11,755 nt of DNA from Geobacter sp. (lineage in GTDB: Bacteria > Desulfobacterota > Desulfuromonadia > Geobacterales > DSM-12255): the NCBI GenBank assembly GCA_012026855.1, contig VEOV01000024.1, forward strand, positions 1 through 11,755, given 5' to 3'. Below, piece after piece: positions 1 to 6,173 of the stretch (position 1 is the first letter of the stretch; each line of letters starts with the position of its first letter). The translations under genes and the position numbers were made by a program. Under the pieces are notes generated by a model. The model had not been told where the DNA came from. It searched no databases and saw only the letters and a program-made list of their open reading frames with translations.

Positions 1-797
1 GAGTAACGCTCCATGAGCAGGGGAGCCGCCTCGGCGGGCAGCTGCTGCTGGCTGGAGCTCCCCCGGGAAGGGGTGAGTTTCTGGAGCTGGCCAGTGATCT
101 GCAGCGGCAGGTTGAGCTGGCTGGGGTCGCTGTAGTGCTGAACTCCACTGTCAATGCTGTTGTTTTGGCAGAAGCTTCGCCTGATGCGGTGATTCTGGCC
201 ACCGGCGGACTCCCCATTACCCCCCCCATACCGGGGGCGGACCTCCCCCATGTGGTGCAGGCGTGGGATGTGCTGGCCGGCAGGGTTGACACCGGCCGGC
301 GGGTGGTGGTGATCGGCGGCGGCGCGGTGGGGGTCGAGACGGCCCTGCTCCTGGCGGAGAAGGGGACACTTTCGGGGGATGAGCTGAAATTCCTCCTGAT
401 CCATGAAGCCGAATCGCCGGAGAGCCTCTACGGCCTGGCCACCAGGGGGACCAAAAAAGTTACAGTCGTCGAGATGCTGGAGCAGCTGGGGAAGAATTTC
501 GGCAAAAGCACCCGCTGGGGGATGCTGCAGGATGTTGAGCGCTACGGGGTCAAGACCCGGGTTGCTGCCAGAGTGGTGGCCATTACCGCCGAGGCGGTCA
601 AAATCCTGGTCGATGGCGCGGAGATAGATATTGCTGCCGACAGCGTGGTGCTGGCGGTCGGCACCCGCAAACAGGATGCTCTCAAAGAGGCAATCGCCGC
701 CAGAGGCCTGGTGGCGAGGATCGTCGGTGATGCCAATAATCCGGCCATGGTGTTCGATGCTATCCATGAGGGGTTTCTTGCCGGGAGTGAAGTTTGA
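1..797 (+). CDS. NADH:flavin oxidoreductase / 2,4-dienoyl-CoA reductase-like flavoenzyme, C-terminal part (5' end outside window)
   Basis: The frame is already open at base 3 and runs 264 codons to TGA at 795-797, so this is the 3' part of a larger gene. The first residues (VTLHEQGSRLGGQL) are the end of an FAD-binding Rossmann segment, as found after the TIM barrel of old-yellow-enzyme-type proteins such as FadH. Next comes the ATGG motif (visible residues 66-69), then a nucleotide-binding GGGAVGVETA (105-114), a late LAVGT motif, and a closing GDA FAD contact (IVGDANNPAMVFDAI). Members of this family reduce C=C bonds of enoyl or dienoyl substrates using NAD(P)H, FMN and often a 4Fe-4S cluster. 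The FMN and Fe-S parts lie upstream and are not visible, so the substrate cannot be stated. A 2,4-dienoyl-CoA role fits the acyl-CoA neighbours but is inference. The palindromic repeat begins 12 bases after the stop. Confidence 0.85.
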   Translation, partial: VTLHEQGSRLGGQLLLAGAPPGRGEFLELASDLQRQVELAGVAVVLNSTVNAVVLAEASPDAVILATGGLPITPPIPGADLPHVVQAWDVLAGRVDTGRRVVVIGGGAVGVETALLLAEKGTLSGDELKFLLIHEAESPESLYGLATRGTKKVTVVEMLEQLGKNFGKSTRWGMLQDVERYGVKTRVAARVVAITAEAVKILVDGAEIDIAADSVVLAVGTRKQDALKEAIAARGLVARIVGDANNPAMVFDAIHEGFLAGSEV

Positions 798-808
798 AAC
801 AATAATTG

Positions 809-993
809 AACGGCAGTTGGTGGTCACCCTGTTCGCTCCGGGTGGCTAAGTTCTGTAGTTCTAGGCTCATTTCACTGTAGCAGATAAACTCGCCCTTCGG
901 GCTCAGACAGTATCTGCTACGGCCGTTCAATTTCGCCAAGAACTACGACGAACTGAGCCAAGTCGCTCTGCAGGATGACCACCAACTGCCGTT
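809..993. repeat. 185-bp palindromic intergenic repeat, copy 1
   Basis: The whole spacer between the flavoenzyme and the next gene is one long imperfect palindrome. The outer arms are an 18-bp perfect inverted repeat (809-826 against 976-993). An inner 10-bp perfect stem GTAGCAGATA/TATCTGCTAC lies at 877-886 and 911-920, and a GCCC-TTC-GGGC hairpin caps it at 892-902. Intermediate segments also pair imperfectly. The same element recurs in inverted orientation at 7880-8061, where 43 consecutive bases are identical (851-893 here against 7974-8016). It sits 12 bases after a stop codon and 13 bases before the next ribosome site, so it would fold in any read-through transcript. There is no coding content and no T-tract of an intrinsic terminator. 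Candidate identities are a REP/BIME- or MITE-like element, or a structured RNA; none is proven. Confidence 0.85.
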
Positions 994-1021
994 GATGGTT
1001 TACACAAAAGGAGAAATAACC

Positions 1022-1576
1022 ATGAGAATACTGCTTGCCCTTATTTTTGTTGTTGCGCTGTCAGCCAATGCCGGAGCAGTCGAAATTGCTGGAGTTTCCA
1101 TCGACCCGACGGTGACAGTCAACAATCAGCAGCTGAAACTGAACGGTAGCGGCATCAGGAAAAAGTTTTTTGTCAAGGTTTACATCGGCTCCCTCTACGC
1201 CGCCAAGAAGCTCTCCAGCGGCTCTGAAGCCCTTAAGGATCCGGGTGCCAAACTGATCAGGATGAATTTCCTCCACTCCAAGGTGGACAAGGAGAAGATC
1301 ATCGAGGCTTTCAGCGAGGGGTTTGCCAACAACTCCCCTGGCCTGGCCGGGAGCAGCGAGGCGAAAAAATTCCTCGCCCTGTTCACTGCCGATTTTGTCC
1401 GGGGGGACGTGGTCGACCTGCTGCTGGGGGCTGACGGCTCGGTATCGGCCAAACATAACGGCCGGCAGCTGGGCACTGTCACTTCCCCGCGGCTGGCAAG
1501 CGGTGTGCTGGCTATTTACCTGGGTGACAAACCGGCTGATGACGGCCTGAAGAAAGGGATGCTCGGTAAGGACTGA
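1022..1576 (+). CDS. Exported chalcone isomerase-like domain protein
   Basis: The product has 184 residues. ATG at 1022 is preferred because AAAGGAG (1007-1013) lies 8 bases before it; the frame stays open upstream, but only through repeat sequence. The N-terminus is a signal peptide: a short basic start (MR), a hydrophobic core at about residues 3-14, and small residues SANAGA suggesting cleavage near residue 19. The mature part fits the bacterial chalcone isomerase-like family: an opening like VEIAGVSIDPTV, then LNGSGIRKKFFVKVYIGSLY (about 40-60), and a C-terminal VLAIYLGDKPADDGLKKGMLG. Bacterial members are mostly uncharacterised. The fold is shared with plant flavonoid enzymes and with fatty-acid-binding proteins. 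Its place at the head of an acyl-metabolism operon favours lipid or acyl binding in the periplasm over flavonoid chemistry (inference). Its TGA overlaps the next gene's ATG by one base, which suggests translational coupling. Confidence 0.85.
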   Translation: MRILLALIFVVALSANAGAVEIAGVSIDPTVTVNNQQLKLNGSGIRKKFFVKVYIGSLYAAKKLSSGSEALKDPGAKLIRMNFLHSKVDKEKIIEAFSEGFANNSPGLAGSSEAKKFLALFTADFVRGDVVDLLLGADGSVSAKHNGRQLGTVTSPRLASGVLAIYLGDKPADDGLKKGMLGKD

Positions 1577-2502
1577 TGACTGCTCTGGCAGACATGCCGC
1601 TGGTGGCAGAGGCTCTGGCAGTTCCCCTCCCTGGCGGCGAGCAGCTCAATCTGCATCGGTTTTATGCAAATCCCCATGGGCCGGTGATCTTCATGCTGCA
1701 TGGCGCCATTGAGAACGGCCGGATCTTTTATTCGGAGAGCGGCAAGGGGTTGGCCCCCTATCTGGCGCGCAACGGTTTTGATGTCTACGTGGCTGACCTG
1801 CGCGGCCGGGGCCGGAGCACACCACCAATAGGCCGGGGCGCGGCTTTTGGCCAGACAGAGGCGATCACCGAGGATATTCCGGCCTTTGTCGAGGCAATCA
1901 TCGGGCGGCGCGGCCGGGTTCCCCAGCAGTGGCTGGCCCACTCCTGGGGCGGGGTGCTGCTCTCTTCCTTCCTAGCCCGTTTTCCTGCTTATATCGACCT
2001 GGTCAGCTCACTGGTCTATTTCGGCAGCAAGCGGACCATCCGGGTCAGAAATGCCCATGTTCTGCTGAAGGTAAAGCTCGTCTGGGAGTGGCTCTGCCCA
2101 CTAAGCTGCCTGCTGTGCGGCTATCTGCCTGCCCGGCAGCTGGGGATCGGCTCGGACAGCGAAACGGTAAAATCCTTCCGGCAGAGCGCTGCCTGGGGCA
2201 AGGACGATGCCTGGGTAGACAGCGACGGCTTCGACTACGGCAGTGCCATTCAGGCAGTCAGGCTCCCCCCCATCTGGTTCCTGGCGGCCCGCAATGCCCA
2301 CGCCCTTGGCCACCCCGACGATGTCCGCCGCTTCATGGAGTCAGCCGGGGAACAGCAGTGCAGCTTTACAGTTCTGGCGCGACACAATGGCAATCTGCAC
2401 GACTACAATCATATCAACATGCTGACCCATCCGGACGCAGTCGATGATCACTTCCCACTGGTGCTCCAGTGGCTGCGGCAGCATGCAAATAACGAGGAGT
2501 AG
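1576..2502 (+). CDS. Alpha/beta hydrolase (lipase/esterase-like)
   Basis: The protein has 308 residues. The start ATG overlaps the stop codon of the preceding gene (TGATG), with a short-spaced AAGGA at 1568-1572. Alpha/beta-hydrolase landmarks appear in order: strand and oxyanion loop FMLHGAIENG (about 39-48), VADLRGRGRS (72-81), nucleophile elbow AHSWGG with Ser123 (the first Gly of GxSxG is Ala), and a C-terminal NHINMLTHPDA segment that probably holds the catalytic His. There is no signal peptide, so it is probably cytoplasmic. A short hydrophobic cysteine-containing stretch around 170-185 could be a lid. Members cleave esters or thioesters. Neighbouring thioesterase and enoyl-CoA enzymes suggest an acylglycerol, lysophospholipid or acyl-thioester substrate, but this cannot be read from sequence alone. 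Confidence 0.82.
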   Translation: MTALADMPLVAEALAVPLPGGEQLNLHRFYANPHGPVIFMLHGAIENGRIFYSESGKGLAPYLARNGFDVYVADLRGRGRSTPPIGRGAAFGQTEAITEDIPAFVEAIIGRRGRVPQQWLAHSWGGVLLSSFLARFPAYIDLVSSLVYFGSKRTIRVRNAHVLLKVKLVWEWLCPLSCLLCGYLPARQLGIGSDSETVKSFRQSAAWGKDDAWVDSDGFDYGSAIQAVRLPPIWFLAARNAHALGHPDDVRRFMESAGEQQCSFTVLARHNGNLHDYNHINMLTHPDAVDDHFPLVLQWLRQHANNEE

Positions 2503-2506
2503 CTCC

Positions 2507-2893
2507 ATGGCGCAGGAATATACCACGACGATCGAACTGAGATTCTCCGATCTGGATGCCTTTAACCACGTGAACAGCGCCGTCTATTTCACCTATCTGG
2601 AGACTGCCCGGCTCAAGCTTTTCGGTGCCCCGTTCCGGGAGCTGATGGCCCAGGGAATCTTCATCGTCGTGGCCAGCGCCTCCTGCGAGTTCAAAGTGCC
2701 GATCACGCTGGAAGACACCCTGGAGGTTGCTGTGCAGGTGGCGCGCATCGGCGGCGCCAGTTTCGACCTGGAGTACCGCCTGCACAACGGCTCAGGCAAG
2801 ACCTTCGCCACGGCGAAAACCACCATGGTCTGTTTCGATAACAGGCTGAAAACCGCAGTATCGGTACCGGCAGGCATCAAGGCAATGGCCTGA
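2507..2893 (+). CDS. Hotdog-fold acyl-CoA thioesterase (4HBT/YbgC-like)
   Basis: The product has 128 residues, the normal length for single-domain hotdog thioesterases. ATG at 2507 has GAGGAG (2494-2499) seven bases upstream and lies four bases after the previous stop. The family signature RFSDLDAFNHVNSAVYFTYL spans residues 12-31. It carries the catalytic-type Asp17 followed by His21 and Asn23, matching the D-x3-HVNN pattern of 4-hydroxybenzoyl-CoA thioesterase/YbgC proteins. The later segment with the CEFKVPI core and EVAVQVARIGGASF forms the expected beta-sheet. These enzymes hydrolyse short- to medium-chain acyl-CoA to free acid and CoA. In this operon it would recycle CoA or prevent build-up of dead-end acyl-CoA (inference). 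Chain-length preference cannot be predicted here. Confidence 0.88.
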   Translation: MAQEYTTTIELRFSDLDAFNHVNSAVYFTYLETARLKLFGAPFRELMAQGIFIVVASASCEFKVPITLEDTLEVAVQVARIGGASFDLEYRLHNGSGKTFATAKTTMVCFDNRLKTAVSVPAGIKAMA

Positions 2894-2919
2894 GTCGGCA
2901 ACAGATAAAGGAGCATGAC

Positions 2920-3696
2920 ATGAATGGCACTGACCTGATCCAGACAGAACTCAATGATGGGGTTTTGTCCCTGCGCATCAACCGCCCCGAGAAGAAGAAT
3001 GCTCTCAACCTCGCCATGTACGCCTCACTGGCCGCAGCGCTCAGGTCGGCTGACCTCAATGCAGCCGTGCGGGCAGTGTTGATCAGCGGCACAGACGACT
3101 GCTTCACCAGCGGCAACGACCTGGCGGATTTCCTCTCGGCGCCACCCACCGGCATGGACAGCCCGGTGATGCAGTTCCTGCTGGCCATCAGCGAAGCCCG
3201 CAAACCGCTTGTGGCAGCAGTCAGCGGCGCCGCCGTCGGTGTCGGCGTCACCATGCTGCTCCACTGTGACCTGGTCTATGCCGGTAACAGCGCCACTTTC
3301 CAGATGCCGTTTGTCAATCTCGGGCTCTGTCCCGAAGCCGGTTCGACCCTGCTGCTCCCCAGGATCATGGGGCACCAGCGGGCAGCCGAACTGTTGCTGC
3401 TCGGCGAAACGTTCACCGCCGAAAAAGCATGTGCGCTGGAGATAGTCACTTCAGTCCATGAAGATGCAGAGGTGCTGTCATTCGCGCGGAACAGAGCGCT
3501 GCAGCTGGCTGCGCAGCCGGCAGCTGCAGTGAGGCTGGCAAAATCGCTGTTGAAGAGGGAATATGCGGCGCAGCTCAGAGAGACCATTGCCGAAGAGGCT
3601 ACCCAGTTTATGGCAAGGCTCAAATCGCCGGAGGCGGCCGAGGCGCTGCAGGCGTTCATGCAGCGGCGCAAGCCGGATTTTTCAAGGTTTGTCTAG
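2920..3696 (+). CDS. Enoyl-CoA hydratase/isomerase family protein (crotonase fold, isomerase-like active site)
   Basis: The protein has 258 residues, normal for a crotonase. AAAGGAG at 2907-2913 is six bases before the ATG at 2920. Crotonase features are INRPEKKNAL (20-29), the first oxyanion segment FTSGNDL (62-68), and the second GAAVGVGVTMLLHCD (103-117). The two glutamates that do hydration in rat enoyl-CoA hydratase (in GGGCEL and FGQPEI) are replaced here by Thr111 and Phe131. Instead Glu139 in LCPEAGS sits where the ECI2/PECI-type delta3,delta2-enoyl-CoA isomerases keep their catalytic Glu. An isomerase role in oxidation of unsaturated acyl chains is therefore more likely than hydration (inference). 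That fits the dienoyl-CoA-reductase-like flavoenzyme upstream. It is the last gene of the four-gene operon. Confidence 0.85.
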   Translation: MNGTDLIQTELNDGVLSLRINRPEKKNALNLAMYASLAAALRSADLNAAVRAVLISGTDDCFTSGNDLADFLSAPPTGMDSPVMQFLLAISEARKPLVAAVSGAAVGVGVTMLLHCDLVYAGNSATFQMPFVNLGLCPEAGSTLLLPRIMGHQRAAELLLLGETFTAEKACALEIVTSVHEDAEVLSFARNRALQLAAQPAAAVRLAKSLLKREYAAQLRETIAEEATQFMARLKSPEAAEALQAFMQRRKPDFSRFV

Positions 3697-3715
3697 GGGG
3701 ATTTCTGTATTTCCA

Positions 3716-3750
3716 GCTGCCGCTGACAGCGGGCAGCAGTTCGTAACTGC
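3716..3750. terminator. Possible bidirectional hairpin terminator between convergent genes
   Basis: The 92-base gap between convergent genes holds two adjoining inverted repeats. GCTGCCGCT (3716-3724) pairs with AGCGGGCAGC (3728-3737) with a one-base bulge and a 3-base loop. GCAGTT (3736-3741) pairs perfectly with AACTGC (3745-3750). They overlap by two bases and so are mutually exclusive. Neither is followed by a T-tract on either strand, so classical intrinsic termination is uncertain. Confidence 0.35.
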
Positions 3751-3788
3751 GGAAACAGACGACACATTTGTACTATATTGCTGCTGCT

Positions 3789-4139
3789 TCAATCCATGAA
3801 GGTGACTTTCTTGGCAGTCACCTTGCCGTCCTGGTACTCCACATTACAAAACCAGCGCTCGAAGAGAAAGCCTTCCCAGGCAATGAAGGTTCCGTCCTTG
3901 CCGCCACCAGAGCCTATGTGGCGGTAGTTCAGGCGCATTTCCCCGGCCTTGCTCTCCAACCCCGTAACAGGCTGGCCGACAACGACCAGCTGGCTGAATG
4001 ACTCCACCTGGCGCTTTGCCTTTCTGAGCTTAAACTCACCATAAACAGCCGTGGCGCCGATGAGAACGGCAAGGATCAGGGTGGTTTTCAGGCAGAACTT
4101 CAACAGCCTGAGCAGGAATGTTGATACTGGAGTTGACAT
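3789..4139 (-). CDS. Small membrane-anchored protein of unknown function
   Basis: The protein has 116 residues. A strong AAAGGAGG lies just upstream of its ATG (4137-4139) on the minus strand. The N-terminus carries a basic stretch and one hydrophobic segment at about residues 16-34, which could be an uncleaved signal anchor. The rest (about 35-116) is a soluble domain that would face the periplasm, containing a Gly-rich turn (GSGGGKDG) followed by an aromatic stretch FIAWEGFLFERWF. I do not recognise a family. It starts 35 bases after the stop of the PAS-like gene on the same strand, so the two are probably co-transcribed. That makes a signalling-accessory role possible but unproven. Confidence 0.75.
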   Translation of the reverse strand: MSTPVSTFLLRLLKFCLKTTLILAVLIGATAVYGEFKLRKAKRQVESFSQLVVVGQPVTGLESKAGEMRLNYRHIGSGGGKDGTFIAWEGFLFERWFCNVEYQDGKVTAKKVTFMD

Positions 4140-4174
4140 GGCCTTGCCTCCTTTCCTGATCCAGGGTCCCAGGT

Positions 4175-4735
4175 TTACAGGTTGCCTGTGCGTTTGCCGA
4201 TCGCGGCCAGGCTGGTGTCAAAACAGCTGCGGCAGAGTCCGTGACTGATCTGGGGAAGCTCCGCTTCCGCGAACAAATCCAGGGCATGAATCGCCGCTTC
4301 AACCTCCATCCAGGTGCTCTCCGACAGCTTGATCTTCCTGCACATGCTGCACATTGTGATGATGTCGCTGGTGCGGGAGACGCGGATGTCGAGCAGCGCC
4401 AACGTTTCACGCGGTTCTTCGCGTACAATCCAGCTGCTGAATTCAAGGCCGGCTTCCGGTAGCGGTGTAATTTCCATTTCCAGATAGCGGCGGCAATCGG
4501 GGGCGTCGCAGCGGAAAGGGAGGCGTACAGTGGCGTTCCGTGTGCGGACGCTGTTCATGATTTCCTGGTAGAGGAAGGTGGTTTCAATTCCGGTAATGAA
4601 CTTCCAGATTGGCCGGTTGAGGATATTTTCGGGATCGCAGCTGTCAGCAGCCTGATTTTCCCGGGCAAAAACTGACCAGTTGTCGCTGACCCGGACAATG
4701 ACGTCGGAGCCGTCAATGATATAAGTGGTAGAAAT
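4175..4735 (-). CDS. PAS-like, cysteine-rich putative sensor protein with an apparent ATT start codon
   Basis: The protein has 186 residues if begun at ATT (4733-4735), six bases after a GGGAGG ribosome site (4742-4747). The only in-frame ATG is internal (4556-4558, residue 60) and would delete half of the fold. No ATG, GTG or TTG lies between it and the in-frame TGA at 4817-4819. Residues 5-60 (YIIDGSDVIVRVSDNW, then RPIWKFI) resemble the start of a small PAS-type domain. Cysteine pairs follow at 76/81 (CDAPDC), 129/132 (CSMC) and 168/171 (HGLCRSC). The CxxC...W-x2-VE...SHGxCxxC pattern is often seen at the ends of histidine kinases and response regulators of geobacteria and probably binds metal. 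No kinase or output domain is present. A stand-alone redox- or metal-sensing role is inference. Confidence 0.72.
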   Translation of the reverse strand: MSTTYIIDGSDVIVRVSDNWSVFARENQAADSCDPENILNRPIWKFITGIETTFLYQEIMNSVRTRNATVRLPFRCDAPDCRRYLEMEITPLPEAGLEFSSWIVREEPRETLALLDIRVSRTSDIITMCSMCRKIKLSESTWMEVEAAIHALDLFAEAELPQISHGLCRSCFDTSLAAIGKRTGNL

Positions 4736-4771
4736 GGGGAGCCTCCCAGCTGAGTCAATTTTAACCGGATA

Positions 4772-4800
4772 ATAATAACATTTGTCAGTAAGCCGGGCAA
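4772..4800 (-). promoter_or_regulatory. Candidate sigma70 promoter for the minus-strand sensor gene
   Basis: On the minus strand, TTGCCC (complement of 4795-4800) is followed after exactly 17 bases by TATTAT (complement of 4772-4777). This gives 4/6 and 5/6 matches to the sigma70 consensus. Transcription would begin near 4765, giving a leader of about 30 bases to the ATT start. The position supports the long reading of the gene rather than the internal ATG at 4558. Confidence 0.5.
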
Positions 4801-4897
4801 TGATTGCATAAATGTTTCACTGACCGGTTTCTGGCGTGTTGCACCAAGTGTCTGTAAGGCCTGGTTGTCCACCGACTACTGACGGTCGAATTAATAC

Positions 4898-4926
4898 TTG
4901 ACCTTAACATTAGTGTTAAGTATAAC
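4898..4926 (+). promoter_or_regulatory. Sigma70-like promoter of the Fe-S protein / acyl-CoA dehydrogenase operon
   Basis: TTGACC (4898-4903) and TATAAC (4921-4926) are separated by exactly 17 bases, each a 5/6 match to consensus. Transcription would begin near 4933, about 33 bases before the ATG at 4966. The spacer is almost entirely occupied by a perfect dyad, so promoter occupancy should compete with a repressor bound there. Confidence 0.65.
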
Positions 4927-4934
4927 AGTGTTAT
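4903..4934. promoter_or_regulatory. Two adjacent dyad operators overlapping the promoter
   Basis: CTTAACA-TTAG-TGTTAAG (4903-4920) is a perfect 7-bp inverted repeat lying between the -35 and -10 boxes. ATAACA-G-TGTTAT (4922-4934) is a second perfect dyad over the -10 box and start point. Their half-sites are related (TAACA/TGTTA), which suggests two dimers of one repressor, TetR-like in geometry. No TetR gene lies in this window. The MerR-type gene at 8472-8870 is the only nearby unassigned repressor candidate. Confidence 0.6.
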
Positions 4935-4965
4935 TGCTTGTAAAATTTTTCACAAGGTGGCCTCC

Positions 4966-6159
4966 ATGGGACATCATCTCGGTTCAAAAAGCAGTCTGGT
5001 GCCACTCATCGACCGGCTCAACATGTTTCCGGTCGGCCTGGTGGACAACGACAAGTTGCGGGAGATACTGGCGCTGTTATTCGACGAGCAGGAGGCTTTC
5101 ATCGCCTCACGCTTCCCGCTTGAGGAGGCGACCCTCCCCGAACTGGTCAAGCGGACGAAGCTTCCGGCAGCGGAGCTTAAGCCTGCGCTGGAGCGGATGG
5201 CTGACAAGGGGCTGCTGATGGACATGCCCTACGGCGGCGAGACCTACTACCTGCTGGTGCCGGGGCTGATCGGCTTCTTCGAGTTCACCTTCATGAAAAA
5301 CCGTACCGATCTCCCCCAGGCGAAGATTGCCCGGCTGATGACCGAGTACATGCACGACACCTCCTCCGGCCGAGGCCAGGGGGACGAGGTCTTCGGCTCG
5401 AAAACCCAGCTGACCCGTTCCCTGGTGTATGAGGAGCATATTCCGGTCACTTCGGAGATTACCACCTACGAAAACGCCCGGGAGATCATCAAGAATGCCG
5501 GCTACGGCGCTGCCGGGCTCTGCTTCTGCCGCCACAAAAAGGAGCATCTGGGAGAGAGTTGCAGCAAGGGGGCACCGGTGGAGGAGTTCTGCATCTCCCT
5601 GGGAGCGGCAGCAAAATTCTTTGCCAGGCGCGGCTTTGCCGTGGAAAAAAGTACCGCTGAACTGCTGGCAATTCTGGATCGTGCCAAAGAGTTCAACCTG
5701 ACCTTTGTCACCGACAATATTCGGCAGAAGCCGTCCTTCATCTGCAGCTGCTGCCGCTGCTGCTGCGAGCTGATGGCCGGCGTGCAGCACGGTTTCCATG
5801 AAGGGGTCGCCAAGACCGGCTTCACGGCAGTGATCGACCCAATGAAGTGCGACTACTGCGGCAAATGCTTCAGCGCCTGCAATGTCAAGGGGATCGCCCT
5901 GGCCAAGGGGGTGGAGTTCAAGGGCAAACACCAGCGGTTTGCCGCGGTAGACGCCAAGATCTGCCTCGGCTGCGGCGCCTGCGTTTCGGCCTGCAGCAAG
6001 GGGGCGCTCACCATGGTGGCCGCTGACAATCGGACCACTCCGCCACTGAAGCGAAACGACCTCTACAAGCAGATCCTGAAGGAGAAGGGGCGCCTGACCC
6101 CTTACGTCATCAGCGCCATCAAGAAAAAAATCAAGAACATGCTCCCCGGAAAGGGGTAA
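4966..6159 (+). CDS. Winged-helix / multi-cluster 4Fe-4S protein, putative electron carrier
   Basis: The product has 397 residues. ATG at 4966 follows AAGGTGG (4954-4960) by five bases; an in-frame GTG at 4957 overlaps that ribosome site and is less likely. Residues about 30-100 look like a winged-helix fold (LPELVKRTKLPAAELKPALERMADKGLL). A central region holds CFC (186, 188), C199 and C209, then a remarkable CSCCRCCC run (260-267). The C-terminus is a two-cluster bacterial ferredoxin: C295/298/301/305 (CDYCGKCFSAC) and C333/336/339/343 (CLGCGACVSAC). Both lack the usual Pro after the fourth Cys. The tail is lysine-rich. The acyl-CoA dehydrogenase begins 14 bases downstream, so the pair is almost certainly co-transcribed. 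A role passing electrons from or to that flavoenzyme is inferred from context; the N-terminal domain may bind partner protein or DNA. Confidence 0.8.
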   Translation: MGHHLGSKSSLVPLIDRLNMFPVGLVDNDKLREILALLFDEQEAFIASRFPLEEATLPELVKRTKLPAAELKPALERMADKGLLMDMPYGGETYYLLVPGLIGFFEFTFMKNRTDLPQAKIARLMTEYMHDTSSGRGQGDEVFGSKTQLTRSLVYEEHIPVTSEITTYENAREIIKNAGYGAAGLCFCRHKKEHLGESCSKGAPVEEFCISLGAAAKFFARRGFAVEKSTAELLAILDRAKEFNLTFVTDNIRQKPSFICSCCRCCCELMAGVQHGFHEGVAKTGFTAVIDPMKCDYCGKCFSACNVKGIALAKGVEFKGKHQRFAAVDAKICLGCGACVSACSKGALTMVAADNRTTPPLKRNDLYKQILKEKGRLTPYVISAIKKKIKNMLPGKG

Positions 6160-6173
6160 AGCCAGGAGGCTTC

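Noticed and set aside
877..920. Intrinsic terminator after the flavoenzyme gene
   Set aside because: The stem is strong, but no T-tract follows, and the hairpin is part of the larger repeat that also occurs at 7951-7990.
992..1021. Upstream TTG/ATG start extending the chalcone isomerase-like protein by ten residues
   Set aside because: It begins inside the palindromic repeat and would place extra residues before a well-formed signal peptide; ATG 1022 has a good ribosome site.
4555..4872. Minus-strand 105-residue open frame upstream of the PAS-like gene
   Set aside because: It overlaps the PAS-like coding region and promoter in a different frame. Its translation is low-complexity Ser/Pro/Leu-rich with no family pattern, whereas the neighbouring frame continues a recognisable domain.
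5107..5931. 274-residue minus-strand open frame
   Set aside because: It is antisense to the Fe-S protein, which has clear ferredoxin motifs and its own ribosome site; the His/Gly/Ala-rich antisense translation is typical of shadow frames.
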